Shown here: in pieces, positions 1 through 13,142 of the stretch
Numbering within the stretch: the first letter of the stretch is position 1
How the letters are laid out: the number at the start of each line of letters is the position of its first letter
DNA from: Tolypeutes matacus
Taxonomy: Eukaryota; Chordata; Mammalia; Cingulata; Chlamyphoridae
Assembly (NCBI GenBank): GCA_026826555.1
Contig: JAKSZT010017954.1
Coordinates: 4,368,642 to 4,432,641 of the forward strand
Direction: 5' to 3'
DNA: 64,000 nt
Made by a program: the position numbers and the translations under genes
Notes under the pieces: model-generated
What the model was told of the DNA's origin: nothing
Seen by the model: the letters and a program-made list of their open reading frames with translations, nothing else
Databases searched by the model: none

Positions 1-59
1 CTAATATAAAAGTGAGGAATTTACCTATTTATTACTAGGTACCTGAGCTAACATAAATG

Positions 60-275
60 TGCAACCCCCAGCACTTTATTTGTTCAACAGGCACTATTCT
101 GTGTACTTCACCAACACTCACTCCTTCCTTCCTTCACTCCTCCCCCAGGACTTTGGGAAGTGGTACTCAGTTTACAGATGAGGTAAAAAAGTTACAGTAG
201 CAAAACCAGGATTTGAACCCTGGGAAGTGGGGCTCCAGAGTCTGGGCACATAACCATCAGGCTACGACAGCCCTC
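60..275 (-). mobile_element. MIR SINE fragment
   Basis: 'cagtttacagatgaggtaaa' and 'ggatttgaaccctgggaagt' are antisense MIR. Confidence 0.65.
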
Positions 276-1839
276 CCTCCTTCTTCTCCTCTTCCACCCC
301 CTTCCCCAGAGAATTAATCTGTTCATTCATCACTCATTTAGCCACCCACTAAAACAGCTTTTTCTATGTGTCAGGCCCTGTGGCACCTACAATGGCAGAT
401 CTTCACACAATCCTTTAAGCCTTTTAGCAGCCCCTCCATCCAGCCATGTTTTTGTGAAGCCCCCAGGCTATAAGTTTCAAGAAATCTTGCTGTGTGGCTG
501 GGCAAGACCTCTGGGATGAAGTTATGGGGGTGTTCAATCCACTGAAGATCTTCACAGCTCACGTGTCAAACACCAGCCTCTGGGAGTTCCCAGGGAGCTC
601 AGGCTGCAAGACCTGCGGCCGTGTGGTTTCCTCCCTTTTTCTCCCCAGGACAGCCTTCCTGCTTTCCGAGGAGGTGGCCAGGTGTCCCTCTCCGTCCCAT
701 TATCTTCAGGGACATTGCCTCCCCCTGTTGGAAATGAACTCTTTTTACACAGTGCCCAGTCGCTGTTTCCTGTCTGGCTTTTCTGCCTAAAGCACAAGCG
801 TTGCTAAATTTTGATGTGGCAGAGGGAGGAGTGCTAATTACTGTGACTGGCGTGTGCCCTTTCAGTTCCCTTTTCCCCTCTCTCTTTCTGCTCCCTGCAG
901 GGGCTGCTCACGCCCACGATTCCTCCAGTCTCTGCCCAGGCGCTTTGCCACCTGCTGCCTCTCAGGTCCCATCTTACATGTAAGGAAACGGGACTCACAG
1001 AGGATGAGTCATATAAAGCTCACCTGGGTGCTGGAGGCATGGCTGGGACCAGAATGCAACCAGAACTCAACCTGATCCTGGCCTGGGACTGTCCCGTGAT
1101 CCTGTTCCTGGCTCCTGCCCAGGGCGGCCTGGCATCCTGGACCTGCCTGTGAAACCAGGAAGGCCAGGAGGAGGTCACCCTCTCCTGGGACAGTGGAAGG
1201 GGCAGCGATGAGCAGACAGAGGAGAGTCGGCCAGAGGCCTTGGCTGCAGCCTGGTTCACCCCACCTGGGTCAGACCGGCAAGCCCCTTGGAGGACGCCTA
1301 CCCTTGAGGGACTCAAGGGTGGAAACTGGAGGTCCTCGGCCCGAACCTGCTCAGCATCTTTAAAAAAAAAAATTGGGTCGTGGATTCAGTCCAAGATCAT
1401 CTGCTACATTTAGTTGCTCTGTCTGTTTATTTTCCTTTAATCTGGAACAGTCCTTCATTCTTTCTTTGTCTTTCTTGATCTTGATATTTTTGAGAAAGGC
1501 AAGTTAGTTGTTTTGTAGAATGTCCCTCAATTTGGGGTTGTCTGATGTTTTCCAAACAGGCGATACATTTTTGGTAGGAGTAATACATAAATAAGGTGGT
1601 GTCTTCTGCTCACAGTCTTAAAAAAAAAAAAAGTCAATCAGTTGCAAATATCAAAACCCAATTTCTTAATTAAAATTAGCAAACTCATAGTCAGAATCTA
1701 GACTATAGGTTACTGGGGAATGAGGTGGGGATAGGGAATGGGAACTCGACCTGATCCTGGTCTGGGACTGTCCCATGGCCTGTTCCGCTGCACCCCCCCC
1801 ACCCCCCTGGGAGAGCCAGGGGTTCCTATTTGGAACGAT
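276..1839. other. No gene recognised
   Basis: Mostly unique, moderately GC-rich DNA with A-runs at about 1363 and 1620. Short open frames here lack domain signatures, codon bias and plausible splice sites. Confidence 0.5.
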
Positions 1840-2165
1840 GGGTTCCTATTTGGAAAGATGGAAATGTTTTTGGTAATGGATGGTGGTGATGCTAGCATAA
1901 CACTGTGAACATAATTAGTAGCACTGAAATATATATCTGAATGTGGTTAAAAGGGGAAATATTAGGTTGTAGTTATGGTAACTGAATAAAAATAAAAATA
2001 AAATCCATGGAAGTACACAAACAGTGAACCCTAAGTTAAACCATGGATTATAGTTAATAGCAAAATTAATTGTAGCAAATGTCCCACACCAATGCAAGTT
2101 GGAAATAACAGAGTGATCTACGATTGTTCTGTAAACCCACAACTTCTCTAATAAAACCAAAATTT
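1840..2165 (+). mobile_element. Xenarthran lineage repeat fragment, related to 24.7-25.7 kb
   Basis: It shares the blocks 'ggattatagttaatagcaaa' and 'ctgtaaacccacaacttctc', followed by TAATAAAA, with the longer copy. It is non-coding. Confidence 0.5.
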
Positions 2166-2744
2166 AGATACACATGTGAAACCAACAAACACACCTGAAT
2201 TTGCACTCCTCCCATACACAAATGGCGACGCTCTGGCGTCCTGGGCCTGGCTTCCTTCAAGGCATGGTCAGCGGAGCTGGACGGCGGTGCGGCCTGGTAG
2301 GAACAGGAGCTCTGGGTGCCAGTCCTCACCTGGCCGAGCGGGCAACCCAGGCCTAGAAAGGGCGGGGTAGTGACCTGTGGGTCCAGCTGGGCCAGGTTGT
2401 CTCTGTGCCGAGAGCTGTCCCCATTTGGGATCAAATCTCACTAAAGTTTTATGAACACACCTGCCCCCAAATGGGCACTGGTGATCTTCTAGCAACTGCA
2501 CCCTGCTGCTGAGGGATTCTGGGAGGGGGCCATGCAGTGCCTCCCCGAGACCTTCTCCACCTGCCACCTCCTTTTCTTGCTGTTGAGCCCTGAGAACACT
2601 AGGTGGCAGTGGTCCCCCATTAATCACCCAGAGAACCCCGAGGCAGTCCGGGCGGGGTGGGGCCTTGAGATCAGCCAGCCCAGGGCTTTTAAACTCTTCT
2701 TAGCCTTGGATTTCTTTCTTCTGCTGAGATCTTTTTCCCTCTCA

Positions 2745-2840
2745 TTTAAAAATAATTGAGATATAAGTCACATGCCATAAAATTCACTCTTTAAAAATGT
2801 ACAATCCAGTGGTTTGTACTGGTACAAACCAGTACATTTC
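2745..2840 (-). mobile_element. Short L1 3'-end fragment
   Basis: The plus strand reads 'aattgagatataagtcacat' and continues as antisense L1 3' UTR. It then breaks off in an inverted duplication at about 2795-2839. Confidence 0.6.
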
Positions 2841-2849
2841 CACTCTGAT

Positions 2850-4371
2850 AAGACTTTACATGGGAGGTGCATATGGATGAGACTTTACACAGAAGGGGAA
2901 GAGGGAGCTCTTTTCCCTCTATTGCCTTGACTGGGGAAAAAGCTACACGTTAGACAAAGAGCTGAAATTCTGGGGCCACCCCTGCTTCGAGACCTTCTTC
3001 AGGTCTATGGCATTAGGTGTTGGAGAGGAAGCAGTGGAATTTTTGTTAAAGAGCTTTCTTCAGCCTCTCTGTGTGCCATTTCCCCTGCCCCCCAATAAGT
3101 GGAAGCATCCCTGGAGGAGACTGGGAGGGGCTGCTCGGTGTGTACATGTGTGAGTGAATCAAGAGAAATCCAATCACATTCTCATGCCCACTTGTGTGTG
3201 TGTGGGGAGATGGAACACACAATTAATTCACATTTCTGACTGTGCTAGGGGAAGTTAAAATTGTCCATTCCAGCCAAAGAGTAAGAATGGGTGTCTTATC
3301 AGACCACGAATCCCACCACGTGGGTGGGAAAATGTGATTCCTACAGGGAGGTGGGTTTCCGGGAAACAGGGGTCTCTGGGGAGGCTTCTGGGGAGGTGGT
3401 CCTTGAGCTGGAAGCAAAGTTTGGCCGGGTGGAGGGGTGAGCAAGCAGCCAGGGACTTCCTACGGCCACCAGGGGGCTCTCCTGATACGCGGAACACCTC
3501 CGCAGGCCCCTTGCTCTCAGTCTCGGGGTTGGGGGCCTGAGGTCCCCATGAGGCTGCTTTGCAGCTGGGGAAGGGCCCAGAACATAGGGGTGTTTGGTGC
3601 TTTTGTGGTGGAGGTGGGAACGGAGTCTCTCTGCTTAGCTGGAGAGCCACCGGCTGGACACGGCTCAGCCCGAGACCCTGAGACCGTGTGCTGGCTTCAG
3701 GCCTGGACCTGTTTTAGCTGGTGGTCTGGGGGCTTGGCTGCACCCCTCGTGTCACTGCACCCCTCCACGGTTTGGGGGAGGATAGAATACGATTGCATGT
3801 GCAAGCTGCTGGGGCACAGTGTCGAGTCTCAATTCCTGGTCGGTGGCAGAAAAATCATTATCCCAGGGCCCCACAGCAGCAAAGCGCCAAGGTGACACCC
3901 CCGGGCTCAGCTGGGAACATGAGTTTTGGAAGGCAAAGGCCTCTGTGGTACATCTGCAAATCCAAAGAATAAATGATGGGCTCTATGGGGTGCTGCTGGA
4001 CCAGGTGGGCAGAGGGGAAGGGCAGGAGTTTCTCTGTCAAAATCCTTCTCCATGATTCTGGAATGTTCCCCCCCAGAGCCCTTGCTGGGGCTTAGCACCT
4101 CCCCAGCCTTCTACCGCTGCCTGCCCTCATCAGGAAAGGCTCAGTGTCCTGAGTGCTGGGCTTGCCGACGGGGAGGGATGTTGGCTCTACCTGTTTCCCT
4201 CTTATCTCCTTCCTCCTCCCCCCCTGCGGCAGATTGACTGGGCCAGGACAGGGAGGTGACTTCTGTTCCTCTCTGTCCTATAAAGCCTGTGCTGTCTGTC
4301 TGCCCTGCTATGCCAGACAGACCTCCCAACCGTTCTGTGTCTGTTTGTCTGTTTCTGTCTGTGAGTACCAA
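2850..4371. other. No gene recognised
   Basis: Unique sequence. Overlapping frames on both strands around 3.2-4.1 kb show no recognisable domain. Confidence 0.5.
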
Positions 4372-4900
4372 GAACATTTATTGAGGGTGCGCTATGTGCC
4401 AGGTGCCATTCTAGATGTTGGGGACACAGCCGTAAACAAGACCAACACAGGATCAGCTTGTGAGGACTTTATGGTAGAGGGGGGGAGCCATTTAAATAAG
4501 TAGACAAATGAATGAACCAGCATTTTTCAAATGGGTTAGTGCTATGAAGAAGATAACATGAGAATAATGTTATAGAGAGGACTGGGAGGGGAGGCAGAAA
4601 TTACTTTAGAGTTGGGGGAGGGGAGGAGGTGCTATCCGAGGTAGGGCCTGATAGATGAGAAGCTGGTCATGTGACAATCTGGAGGAAGACCAGAGGGAAC
4701 AGCACGTGCAAAGGCCCTGAGGTAGGAGTGGACTTGATGTTTGTGAAGCCAAATGCCAGGCCCGAGTGGCTGGAGCACAGTGGAGAGGGGGCAAATAGCA
4801 TTTAATAAAATCAGAGAAGTAGCAGGGCGTGTGCGGTAACGAGAGTGGATTTTATTCACGGGGGGTGGCACGATCTGATCGTGTGCGTGTGTTGGGGAGC
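4372..4900. mobile_element. Ancient mammalian interspersed repeat, family not named
   Basis: It runs from 'gaacatttattgagggtgcg' to 'gtgcaaaggccctgaggtag' and 'ggctggagcacagtggagag'. It is related to the block at 14.93-15.40 kb. Confidence 0.5.
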
Positions 4901-4904
4901 ATAT

Positions 4905-5065
4905 GGATTTATAATAACAGCTTATATTTATTGAGCACCTGTTAGGTATTAGTCCTTGGCTAAGCACTTTCATCATCTCACTTATTCCTTGGGACAGAGA
5001 GGTACAGTTATTATCTATGACCCCATTTTATAGATGGAAAAACTAGGACACACAGTTTCAGCTCC
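4905..5065 (-). mobile_element. MIR SINE fragment
   Basis: 'tatttattgagcacctgtta' and 'cccattttatagatggaaaa'. Confidence 0.7.
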
Positions 5066-5623
5066 ACAGTGTCAGTTCCCCTTCTACTTCCTGCTACCTT
5101 CGCTGTTGATTACCCCAAAGATTCTTCTAAATTTTATCATCATCCTTATGAAGATGAGCCTTGTCGAAGAAAAAAACTGTACAGGAAAATGTTAAACAGG
5201 CAAGGATGAATTTAGTCAAAGTTATATGCAAGAGAGAAGAGAGGGAGACCAGAAGGCTGCTGCGATAGAGAGGGATACTAGAAGGCTCCCACAGCACGGA
5301 GAGAGCTCATCTCCACCATAGCAGAGGGCAGGAGGTGAGCTGGTGGGAACATACTGGATGGGAAGGTCAAGTAAGGGCGTGTGTCCATAATATGAGTTTA
5401 CTGTGGATACCAGGTGGAGTGTGTTCTGTCTGGCTTCTGGAAGGACCACGGTGAGGGAGTTCAAGGGCCTAGAGTCAAAGAGAAGCCTGTTTAAAGTTTA
5501 GTCAAGCTAAAGAGAAGGTAAGGCTGCCTTGGTCAGTAACACAAAGGGTGGGAGGCTTCTGAACCGAGGCTGTTTATTGGAATCACAGGTCCAGGTAAAA
5601 CCCCACATTATCAGTCTTAATGG

Positions 5624-6282
5624 TGTGATGAGGCTTTATGGGCTCCTTAAATCACAGCTCCTGTGTGGAGCTTGGGTGGGGGTGTGTGAGCCAAGTAAGA
5701 ATGATGACTCTGGGGTCTGGGAAGGGCTCTCTACCCCCAACCTGCCTCCTTCCCTGACTCTCATTCTGGTGGGAGTCCTAGCTGTAGCAGAGCATTTGGT
5801 ATAACCAGCTTCTCTTTGAACAATTTCCCGGGTGTGTCTCCTCCCCTCTGCTCCGCCAGCCCCTGGAGTGCAGGAGTACGTGCTGTGGATCTTGGCGTCT
5901 GCAGTACCCAGCTCTGTGCCTGGCAGGTAGTAGGTCCTCGATCAAGATTCTGTGAATGCAGAGATGATGGATGAGTCAAAGGAGGACCTTAGCCTGGGTT
6001 CCCTGGAAAGCAGAGCCTGAGGTGAAGGCTCAAGTGCTCCTGCTTTAGGAGGGAGCACAACTCCAAGAAGCAGGAGCAAAGGACCAGGCCGGTGAGGGGG
6101 GAGGGAGAGAGAGTCACCTTGATGCTGCTGCACCGGCCACTGCTGGGTAACGAGCATGCACGGCTCCTTGGTGTTGGGGTGGAGCGGGCACAGTGTCTTC
6201 CTTCTCAGAATGGCCCAGGGGAGAGGAAGGGAGAAGAACGTGCCACTGGCTCCTGTTGGTCAGTCTTGCCCCACCCGGTGTA
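5624..6282 (+). repeat. Direct duplication, copy A
   Basis: It aligns collinearly with 11040-11673, about 5.39 kb downstream in the same orientation. The best part (about 5990-6280) is in the high-80s percent identity by eye. The block contains an old L2 3' end (about 5760-5965) plus non-L2 sequence. The shared junctions point to duplication of the block rather than independent insertions. Confidence 0.8.
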
Positions 6283-6844
6283 GAACACGTGGCTTTGGGT
6301 GGACTCGATGCACACCCTCTCTTTACTGTAATAAGAATGTGACAAGCACATTCCTTCTAAACCCTTGACGCTAGTAAGACTCTCAGGGCTCTATGCCTCA
6401 CCCAGTGCTAAAGCAGATGTTATTGGCAGAATCCTGTGGGACCACTGTGTCAGCCTGAGGACACCTGGCTGGTGCCAGGGCTCAGCTCCTCACCTGCAGA
6501 GCAGCAGACTCACTCCCGCCTGGCAGGACTTTTGGGAAGACAGCTGAATTCAGGAAATCCTTTGGCTTCGCCAGGGAAATTCTCAATGCTCCAGGATCGT
6601 CTCCTTTGTACCCAGAAAGCAGCCTCTGTTGGAGAGAGCCATCTGTCCCTTCTGTGCTGTGGCTTGGCCATGCTGGAACATGACCCAGGTGCTGCTCCAT
6701 TTCATTTCCACCGGAGAAGGAGCTGGTGACCAGCTTAGCTCTGCACGGCCTTTATGACCACAAGTGGTGCACCTACTTCCTCACCTGTTTTTTTTGCCTT
6801 TATCAGTACTCGTCCCCCCAACTTTATTGTGTAGCATATATATA

Positions 6845-7920
6845 ATATAAAATTTCTCCTAACCAGTTTTTTTTAAAGGATTTAAAAAAAAATTATTTAT
6901 TTTAAAGAAACTTCAGATTACATAAATGCTACATAAAAAATATAGGGCATTCCCATATGCCCCCCAAATCCCTGCACTTTCCCACATTAACATCCTTCAT
7001 TGGTGTGGTACATTTGTAACAATTGATGAACACACATTGAAGCATTGCTACTAACTGTGGATTGCAGTTTACATTACAGTGTACACTCTGTCCCACACGA
7101 TTTTGTAAGTTATGACAAAATATATAATGGCCCATATCCATCATTGCAATGTCATGCAGGACAATTCCAATGTCCAGAAAATGCCCCCATATGACACCTA
7201 TTTTTCCCTCTCCCTCCCCTCAAACCTCCAGTGGCTATTGCCTCCACATCAATGATAAATGTTCTTCCATTGCTAGAATCACAAAAAGCCTATAGTAGAA
7301 TAACAATAAGTCTACTTTAGTCCGTTGTTCATTCCCTAATCCTGAGGATTCTGGGATGGTGATGCCCACTATGCCTCTAATTGAGAGGGGCCTCTTAGAT
7401 CCCATGGGGCAGATGGATGGGTCTATCTAGCTTGCAGTTGCAGACACTCTCTGTTCCTTGGGATGGGTGTTGTCCATCATCATCTCCTTGTTAGTTGTCC
7501 TGGGTGAGTACAGTGAACTGGAGAGTAGGTGTTGCAACTCTGCTGAGATTCGGGGCCCGGCTGGCACATGGATGGACCAAAGATTTCAGTCTCTTGGATA
7601 TACGCCTATCAAGTATAGTAATATCTGTAGGTTTAAATAGAAGGACAGAAGAGCCATGTGTAGGGAAACCACAAATGAGTCCAATGCTGCCACACCGGGG
7701 AGCATAAGTTCCAAGGTAAGACCCACTGGCTGGGTGCCAAACTCCTGCCTATAGTGTCTGGATGCCTCTAGAACCCTCAGGAGCCCTGCTATAGGGGGCA
7801 ATATTTATGGTGGCAGTCAGTGAGATCCTGCTGAGACGTGCATAAGCGTATCCTCTGGAATGATCTCCCAACTCATTTTGAAATCTCTTATCCATAAAAA
7901 CTCATTTGTATTTACCATTT
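6845..7920 (-). mobile_element. Xenarthran lineage repeat, L1 3'-region type
   Basis: This is a coherent block of about 1.1 kb that I recognise as a recurrent xenarthran genomic sequence, oriented antisense here. It has an A-rich 3' end at about 6870-6910 (T/A-rich on the plus strand). It runs directly into antisense L1 ORF2 at 7.9-8.5 kb. Whether it is an L1 3' UTR or a separate element is not settled by reading alone. Confidence 0.5.
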
Positions 7921-8555
7921 CCCCCTTATGGTCAAGGTCTTTTTCCAGCTAACCACTTTTAAATATACAGTCCAGGAATATTCTTTACATTCAATGTTGT
8001 GCTACCCTCACCACCGTCCATGGCCAAAACTTCTCCATCACCCTAAACAGAAACCCTGTACCCAATAACACCTCTCCCTCTGGTCCCTGGTAACCTCTAA
8101 TCTACTTTCTGTCTCTATGGATTTGCATATTCTAGCTATTTCCTGTAAGTGAAATCAGCCAGTAACTGTCCTTTTGGGTCTGGCTTATTTCATTAACATG
8201 TTATCTTCAAGGTTCATCCAGGATGCTGCAAGCATCAGAATGTCATTCCTTTTTATGGATGGATAATCTTCTGTTGTATGGATAGCCCACATTTTCTTTA
8301 TCCATTTATCTGTTGATGGACACTTGGGGTTGCTTCCACCTTTAGGCTACTGTGAATAATGCGGCCATGAACATGGCATTGGTTCGAGTCCCTGTTTTAG
8401 GTTCTTTTGAGTCTATACCTAGGACAGGAATGATTGGATCACATGGTAGTTCCATGTTTAACTTGTTGAGGAACTGCTAGACTGTCTTTCCCTGGGGTGG
8501 CACCATTTTGCATTCCCACCAGCAAGCCACAAGAATTCCAATTTCCCCACATCCT
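7921..8555 (-). mobile_element. L1 fragment: ORF2 end and 3' region
   Basis: The plus strand carries the familiar antisense L1 3' sequence ('ctactttctgtctctatgga', 'tccatttatctgttgatgga', 'ggaactgctagactg'). It is diverged, with no coding capacity. Confidence 0.75.
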
Positions 8556-11039
8556 TGTGTCCTCGCCATTTTTTAGGTGGGACAATCACACATCCACATT
8601 TGCCCAGGACAGTTCATGTTTACAGCTGTTACCCCATGGCAGTTACTCACAGTGTCCCCTTTCTCAGCTGTATCCTAATTTGGGTAATAACTTAAATGGT
8701 CACTCTGCTTGTAGGGGATGTTTGACTTTGATGATCCTTTCAGCATCTTCCCTTTATCCCTGGGGATGGCTTGGAAATTCTGTCCATTAGCCTAGAGTTG
8801 GACCAGAGACAAAGGATCCAAACATGCTCTGTCTGAAGAGGAAATCTTCCTCCTTTCTTCCTGGTAGAATAATCATAATCGTAATAACAGACATCATTTA
8901 CTGACAAGGTACTGGGAGCCAGGCTCTGTCTGGGGCCTGGGGCCCTGCCCTCAGGGATCTCACTGTCAAGTGAGACACTGAGAAGTAAAGCAGATGACCA
9001 TGCAGTGTGACAGGTGTTGGTGGAGGGAGTCCCAGGTGCTACAGGGCCAAGACGGGGCTGTCTCCTTAGTCCAGAAGAGGGGCCTTGCGGGGACCCAGAC
9101 AACCGACAGCTACCAAATGCTCCGTGCAGAGATGTTTCCTCTAAGAGGTGAGTGTAAAGTGCCCCCTGGCCCCATGGGGAGGCACCAACTGGAGGACGGA
9201 GGAACTTGGGGGGCGCTTCCGGCAGAGGGCCTGGTGGTGAGAGAGACGGTCCAGGACTGTGGAGCATTGAGTGCTGGTCCAGTGGGGAGAGAAACCAAGA
9301 GGCAGATTGTGCATCCTGTTGGTGACTCTGCCCTTTGTCTGGAAAGCTGTGGACGAGCCACGTCAGGACTTCAACCCGGGGAGTGACACTACCAAGGTGA
9401 TGCTTTGGAAAGAGCACCCTAGCATCCAAGAGGAGGCTGCTGGGAGGAGAGAGGCTGGAGGAGGGAATTCAGACCGGGAAAGATGGCAGCCCCGGGGTAG
9501 GGGGCTGTACCACTGGTGAGGGAGAAGCCTAGGGAAGACTCCCCAGCTCTGGGCTGGGGGTCATAGAGATACGGGGTAAGAGGGAGTTGCTGAGATTGAG
9601 ATATCTCTGGGACATCCAGAGGCAATTGGATGGTCGGACAAAAGCTGACCTGAGCTTCCTCATGGACCCCTAAGTACTGGGTGGTCCGGGTTGGGGTGGG
9701 AGGGAAAGCCAAACAAAATGTTGATGTCACAGTTTTCCTTTCTAGTCTGAATTATTTGGCTCCTTTTGGGTCAGGGCTCAGTCTCTTGTCTTTCCTCCCC
9801 CTCCTCAGGGTGGTAGCTGGGTGTACAGGGTGGGGCATCACGTGGGCCAAGGGAAGGTCGGGAGCTTAGTTTCCCTTCCACTGTGAGAGCGAATGATGCT
9901 AGCAGACAACAAGCACGAGGCCGTCCCTGCAAGTGTGCATCATGGTCACCCTGAGCTGAGCGCTGGGCCGTGGTGGCAGGAGAACCTTGGGTCTAGGGGG
10001 CTGGGCTCTGTGTGGCATGGCGATGGTCAGGCCTGGGTCCTGGACTGGGCCCACTCTGGGGAGGCAGGTGCCCCCTCCTCCGGAGGGTCCCAGGCTGCAG
10101 GCCTGGATTTGGTCATTGGTCCCCGGTCACTACATTTGTGCCAACCCCAGGGCAGCTCTGCTTTCTGAGCACTCAGGAACTTCTGGGTCCTTGTCCCTCA
10201 GCAGAACGTCTGGATCTGGGAGTGTGGCCCTCGGCTTGTCCACCTCGTGTCCGGCATGGGTGCTGTCATGCGTGTAACTCTACCACATGGAGGTGCTTCA
10301 GTGGGGGACGCCCCCAGCGCCTCCTACACATCCTCAGTGTGCCCCAATCCCCCCATTCCTCTTAGGCTCTCCATCCTGGCTGGACCACTTCCCTCTCCAG
10401 CCCCAAGGGGGAAACCACGGACACGTGCTCTCATCCCTGGCCTCTCTCTTTCTCCTTTCTCCTGCTGCCATCTGCAGGGAACCACAAAACGTGGCTTTCT
10501 ACTTCTTGGCAAAATGGCTGCAGTTGAGCAGGATCCACACCATGTTCCACTGCTTCATTTCCTCTGTGGCTCCTCTCTTGGGTATCTGTCGGCCCCACGA
10601 GGGAAGTGGCCATTGCCTCTCTTGCCTGGCTGTTTAGGGGCCGATTGTGATCAGACCTCAGCCTCATGCCTCACTTGCTGGATGACCTTGGGCAATGCCT
10701 GGTCCAACTGACTCAGCTCCTTGGTATGGAAAAGGCAGCTGCTGAGCTCTGGCTCCCAGGACTGTTGGGAGGGGCAAGGTGACAAATGGGAAGCACTCAG
10801 CACATCGGGGCTGCCCAGGAAGTGGTAGTTCTTCTTTGCTGCCCCCAACCCTGGCATTTGACACAACCACTGGGCTAGTTTGGATGCTGCAATTAGATTT
10901 GCCAATTGCAGCCGACAGAGCAAAATTTCCAAAACATTTGTTGGAGTTTGAAAACAAACCCGAGAGCTGGGAGCTGCTCATGACCCCAAAGGGTCAGAGA
11001 ATGTACTAGTGTCCTTGCAGGAGGAGAATCAGTGGCAGG
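8556..11039. other. Unique GC-rich DNA, no gene recognised
   Basis: A long minus frame at 8740-9429 and plus frames at 10.0-10.7 kb have proline/serine-rich, low-information translations. 10860-10960 is an AT-rich, non-repetitive patch that could be regulatory. Confidence 0.45.
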
Positions 11040-11673
11040 ACATGATGGGGCTTTACAGAGCTGGGGGCGGGGAGTCAGTCAAGCAGGGGTGATGACTCAG
11101 GGGTCTGGGAAGGGCTCTCTATCCCCAACCTGCCCTCTCCCCTGACTATCATTCTGGTAGGAGTCCTAGCAGTAACAGAGCATTTGGCATAACCAGCTTC
11201 TCTTTGAACGATTTCCCGTGTGTCTCTTCCCCTCTGCTTTGCCAGCCCCTCGAGCACAGGACCACATGTTATTGATCTTGGCATCTGCAGTACCCTGCCC
11301 TGTGCCCAGCAGGTAGTAGGTGCTCAATTGATGTCCTGTGAGTGCGGAGACGATGGATGAGAAAAGGGAAGCTAATAGCCTGGGTTCCCTGGAGAGCAGA
11401 GCCTGAGGCCAAGGCTCATGTGCTCCTGCTTTAGGAGGGAGTGTGAACCCAAAGAGCAGGAGTGAAGGACCAGGGTGGTGAGGAGGGAGGAAGGGAGAGC
11501 CGCCTTGGGGACGCTGCTGCGCCGACCACTGCTGTGTAACGAGCATGCATGGCTGCTTGGTCTTGGGGTGGAGCGGGCACAGTGTCCTCCTTCTCAGAAT
11601 AGCCCATGGGAGAGGAAGGGAGAAGAACGTGCCACCGGCTCCTGTTGGTCAGAGTCTTGCCCCACCCAGTGTT
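11040..11673 (+). repeat. Direct duplication, copy B
   Basis: This is the partner of 5624-6282. Homology starts weakly near 11040, is clear from 'gatgactcaggggtctggga' (11091) and ends near 'ccccacccagtg' (11673). Small open frames in both copies are not conserved end to end, so I do not call a gene. Confidence 0.8.
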
Positions 11674-13029
11674 CATTATCCCCATCCCAGGTGGTCTGTG
11701 CCTGGGGCTCGGCCATGCTCAGGGTCTCGAGTATCCCATGGCGACAGGAAAGCCCAGGTCAGGACGCCAGGGTTGTGTTGTGCCATTGGGCAAGTGGGTG
11801 AGGCTCATTGGATGGTGCCTCCTTGGGGTTGGTCCTGATCCACGCAGGGAGGGTCACCACTGGGATTGGCTTAGCAAAAAGGGCTGGTTGAGTCCTGGCA
11901 AAGAGCCGGCACATCAGAGGTGTCTTGGGCACAAAAGGCATGCTGAGGTCGTTTAGCCAGGCGTCAAGGCTGTGCTGTCTCTGGCGGAGGGCCGTTCAGT
12001 GGTCCCAGGAGGCTGAGCCAGGAGGACTGGCCAAGCGGAGGGGTCGGGACACAGGGGTCAGTGTGCAAGGCCCATCACAGCCCTCCAGCAGGGGAGGAGA
12101 CCAGGAAGAGCTGGGACTCTGCCATTTCCCATCATTCGACTGGGTTCTGCTTTGCCCTCTCCAGGCTCTAGTTTCTTGTACTTTCCTGTGAGTTATTTTC
12201 CCTAATTATTTCCTTCTCCATGAGCTGAGAAATCAGGATAGTATGAGAACTTTGGCCTTCTCTTCTGAAGCAAGAATGGGCTGGGGGAGCAAGTCCAGAA
12301 ATGGGCAATGAAGGACCAACGTCGTGCCTATCACAGGTTTGCTGGCTACATGGAATGATAGCAGGTCAAGGTGCAATAAAGCTGGGCAGGAGCTCAGTCT
12401 GACCCTCCCCTTTTACAATGGGGGAAACTGAGGCCTCTTCTTTGCTCCCAGTCAGGCTCTGTGACTTGAATATACTAAGAAGGTGAAGGGTGAGGAGGTT
12501 CCCTCAGACTGAAAGAAGCTTCTGGAAGACCTTGGAGGTATGGAGATCCTGGGTGCTGGGGAGGTTACACAGAAGACAGCAGCTGATGTCTCAGCTGTGA
12601 AACCCTGAGACTCAGTTTCCTCATTTGTAAAAGGAGCCAGTGGTCAGGAAAATAGCTAAGCATGCTTCTAGCTCTGATTCACTCTCTCTGTCTCTCTAAT
12701 TCAGCATCACAGTCCCCACGTTTCTGTTGGCTTCTCTGCAGCTCCCAGCTGCACTCCAGCTGGAGGGGATTTGAGTGTACCTGGAACTCTGTCCTCTCTG
12801 GTATTGTTTATTTTCTGATCTGTTTCCAGCTAAGAATTCCATGTCCCTGAGAGGCTGGTGGTTTCTGGTACTAGGAAGACATGATCTATGTGTATTTTCC
12901 CCACATGTCTTTCAGAGCTCAATCTGATCCATCTAGCCTGAGCTCTTCACCATGAATTTGGGCAGATCAGTTAGTACTTACACTTTGCAGAGCCTTTGTG
13001 GACAGAGGGAGGTCAGTGGGGAAAGTTTG

Positions 13030-13142
13030 TGTGTGTGTGCTGTGTGTGTACATGCATGCATGAGTATGGTGTGTGCATGCATGTGCGTGCACATATGCTG
13101 TGTGTCTGTGTGCATGCATGTGCACATGTGACGTGTGTGTGA
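13030..13142 (+). repeat. TG/CATG-rich alternating purine-pyrimidine tract
   Basis: Imperfect (TG)n with ATGCATGC blocks. It has Z-DNA-forming potential. Confidence 0.85.

Noticed and set aside
8740..9429. 229-codon minus-strand open frame
   Set aside because: Low-information Pro/Ser-rich translation, no domain, overlapping equally open frames on the other strand, and no convincing exon boundaries.
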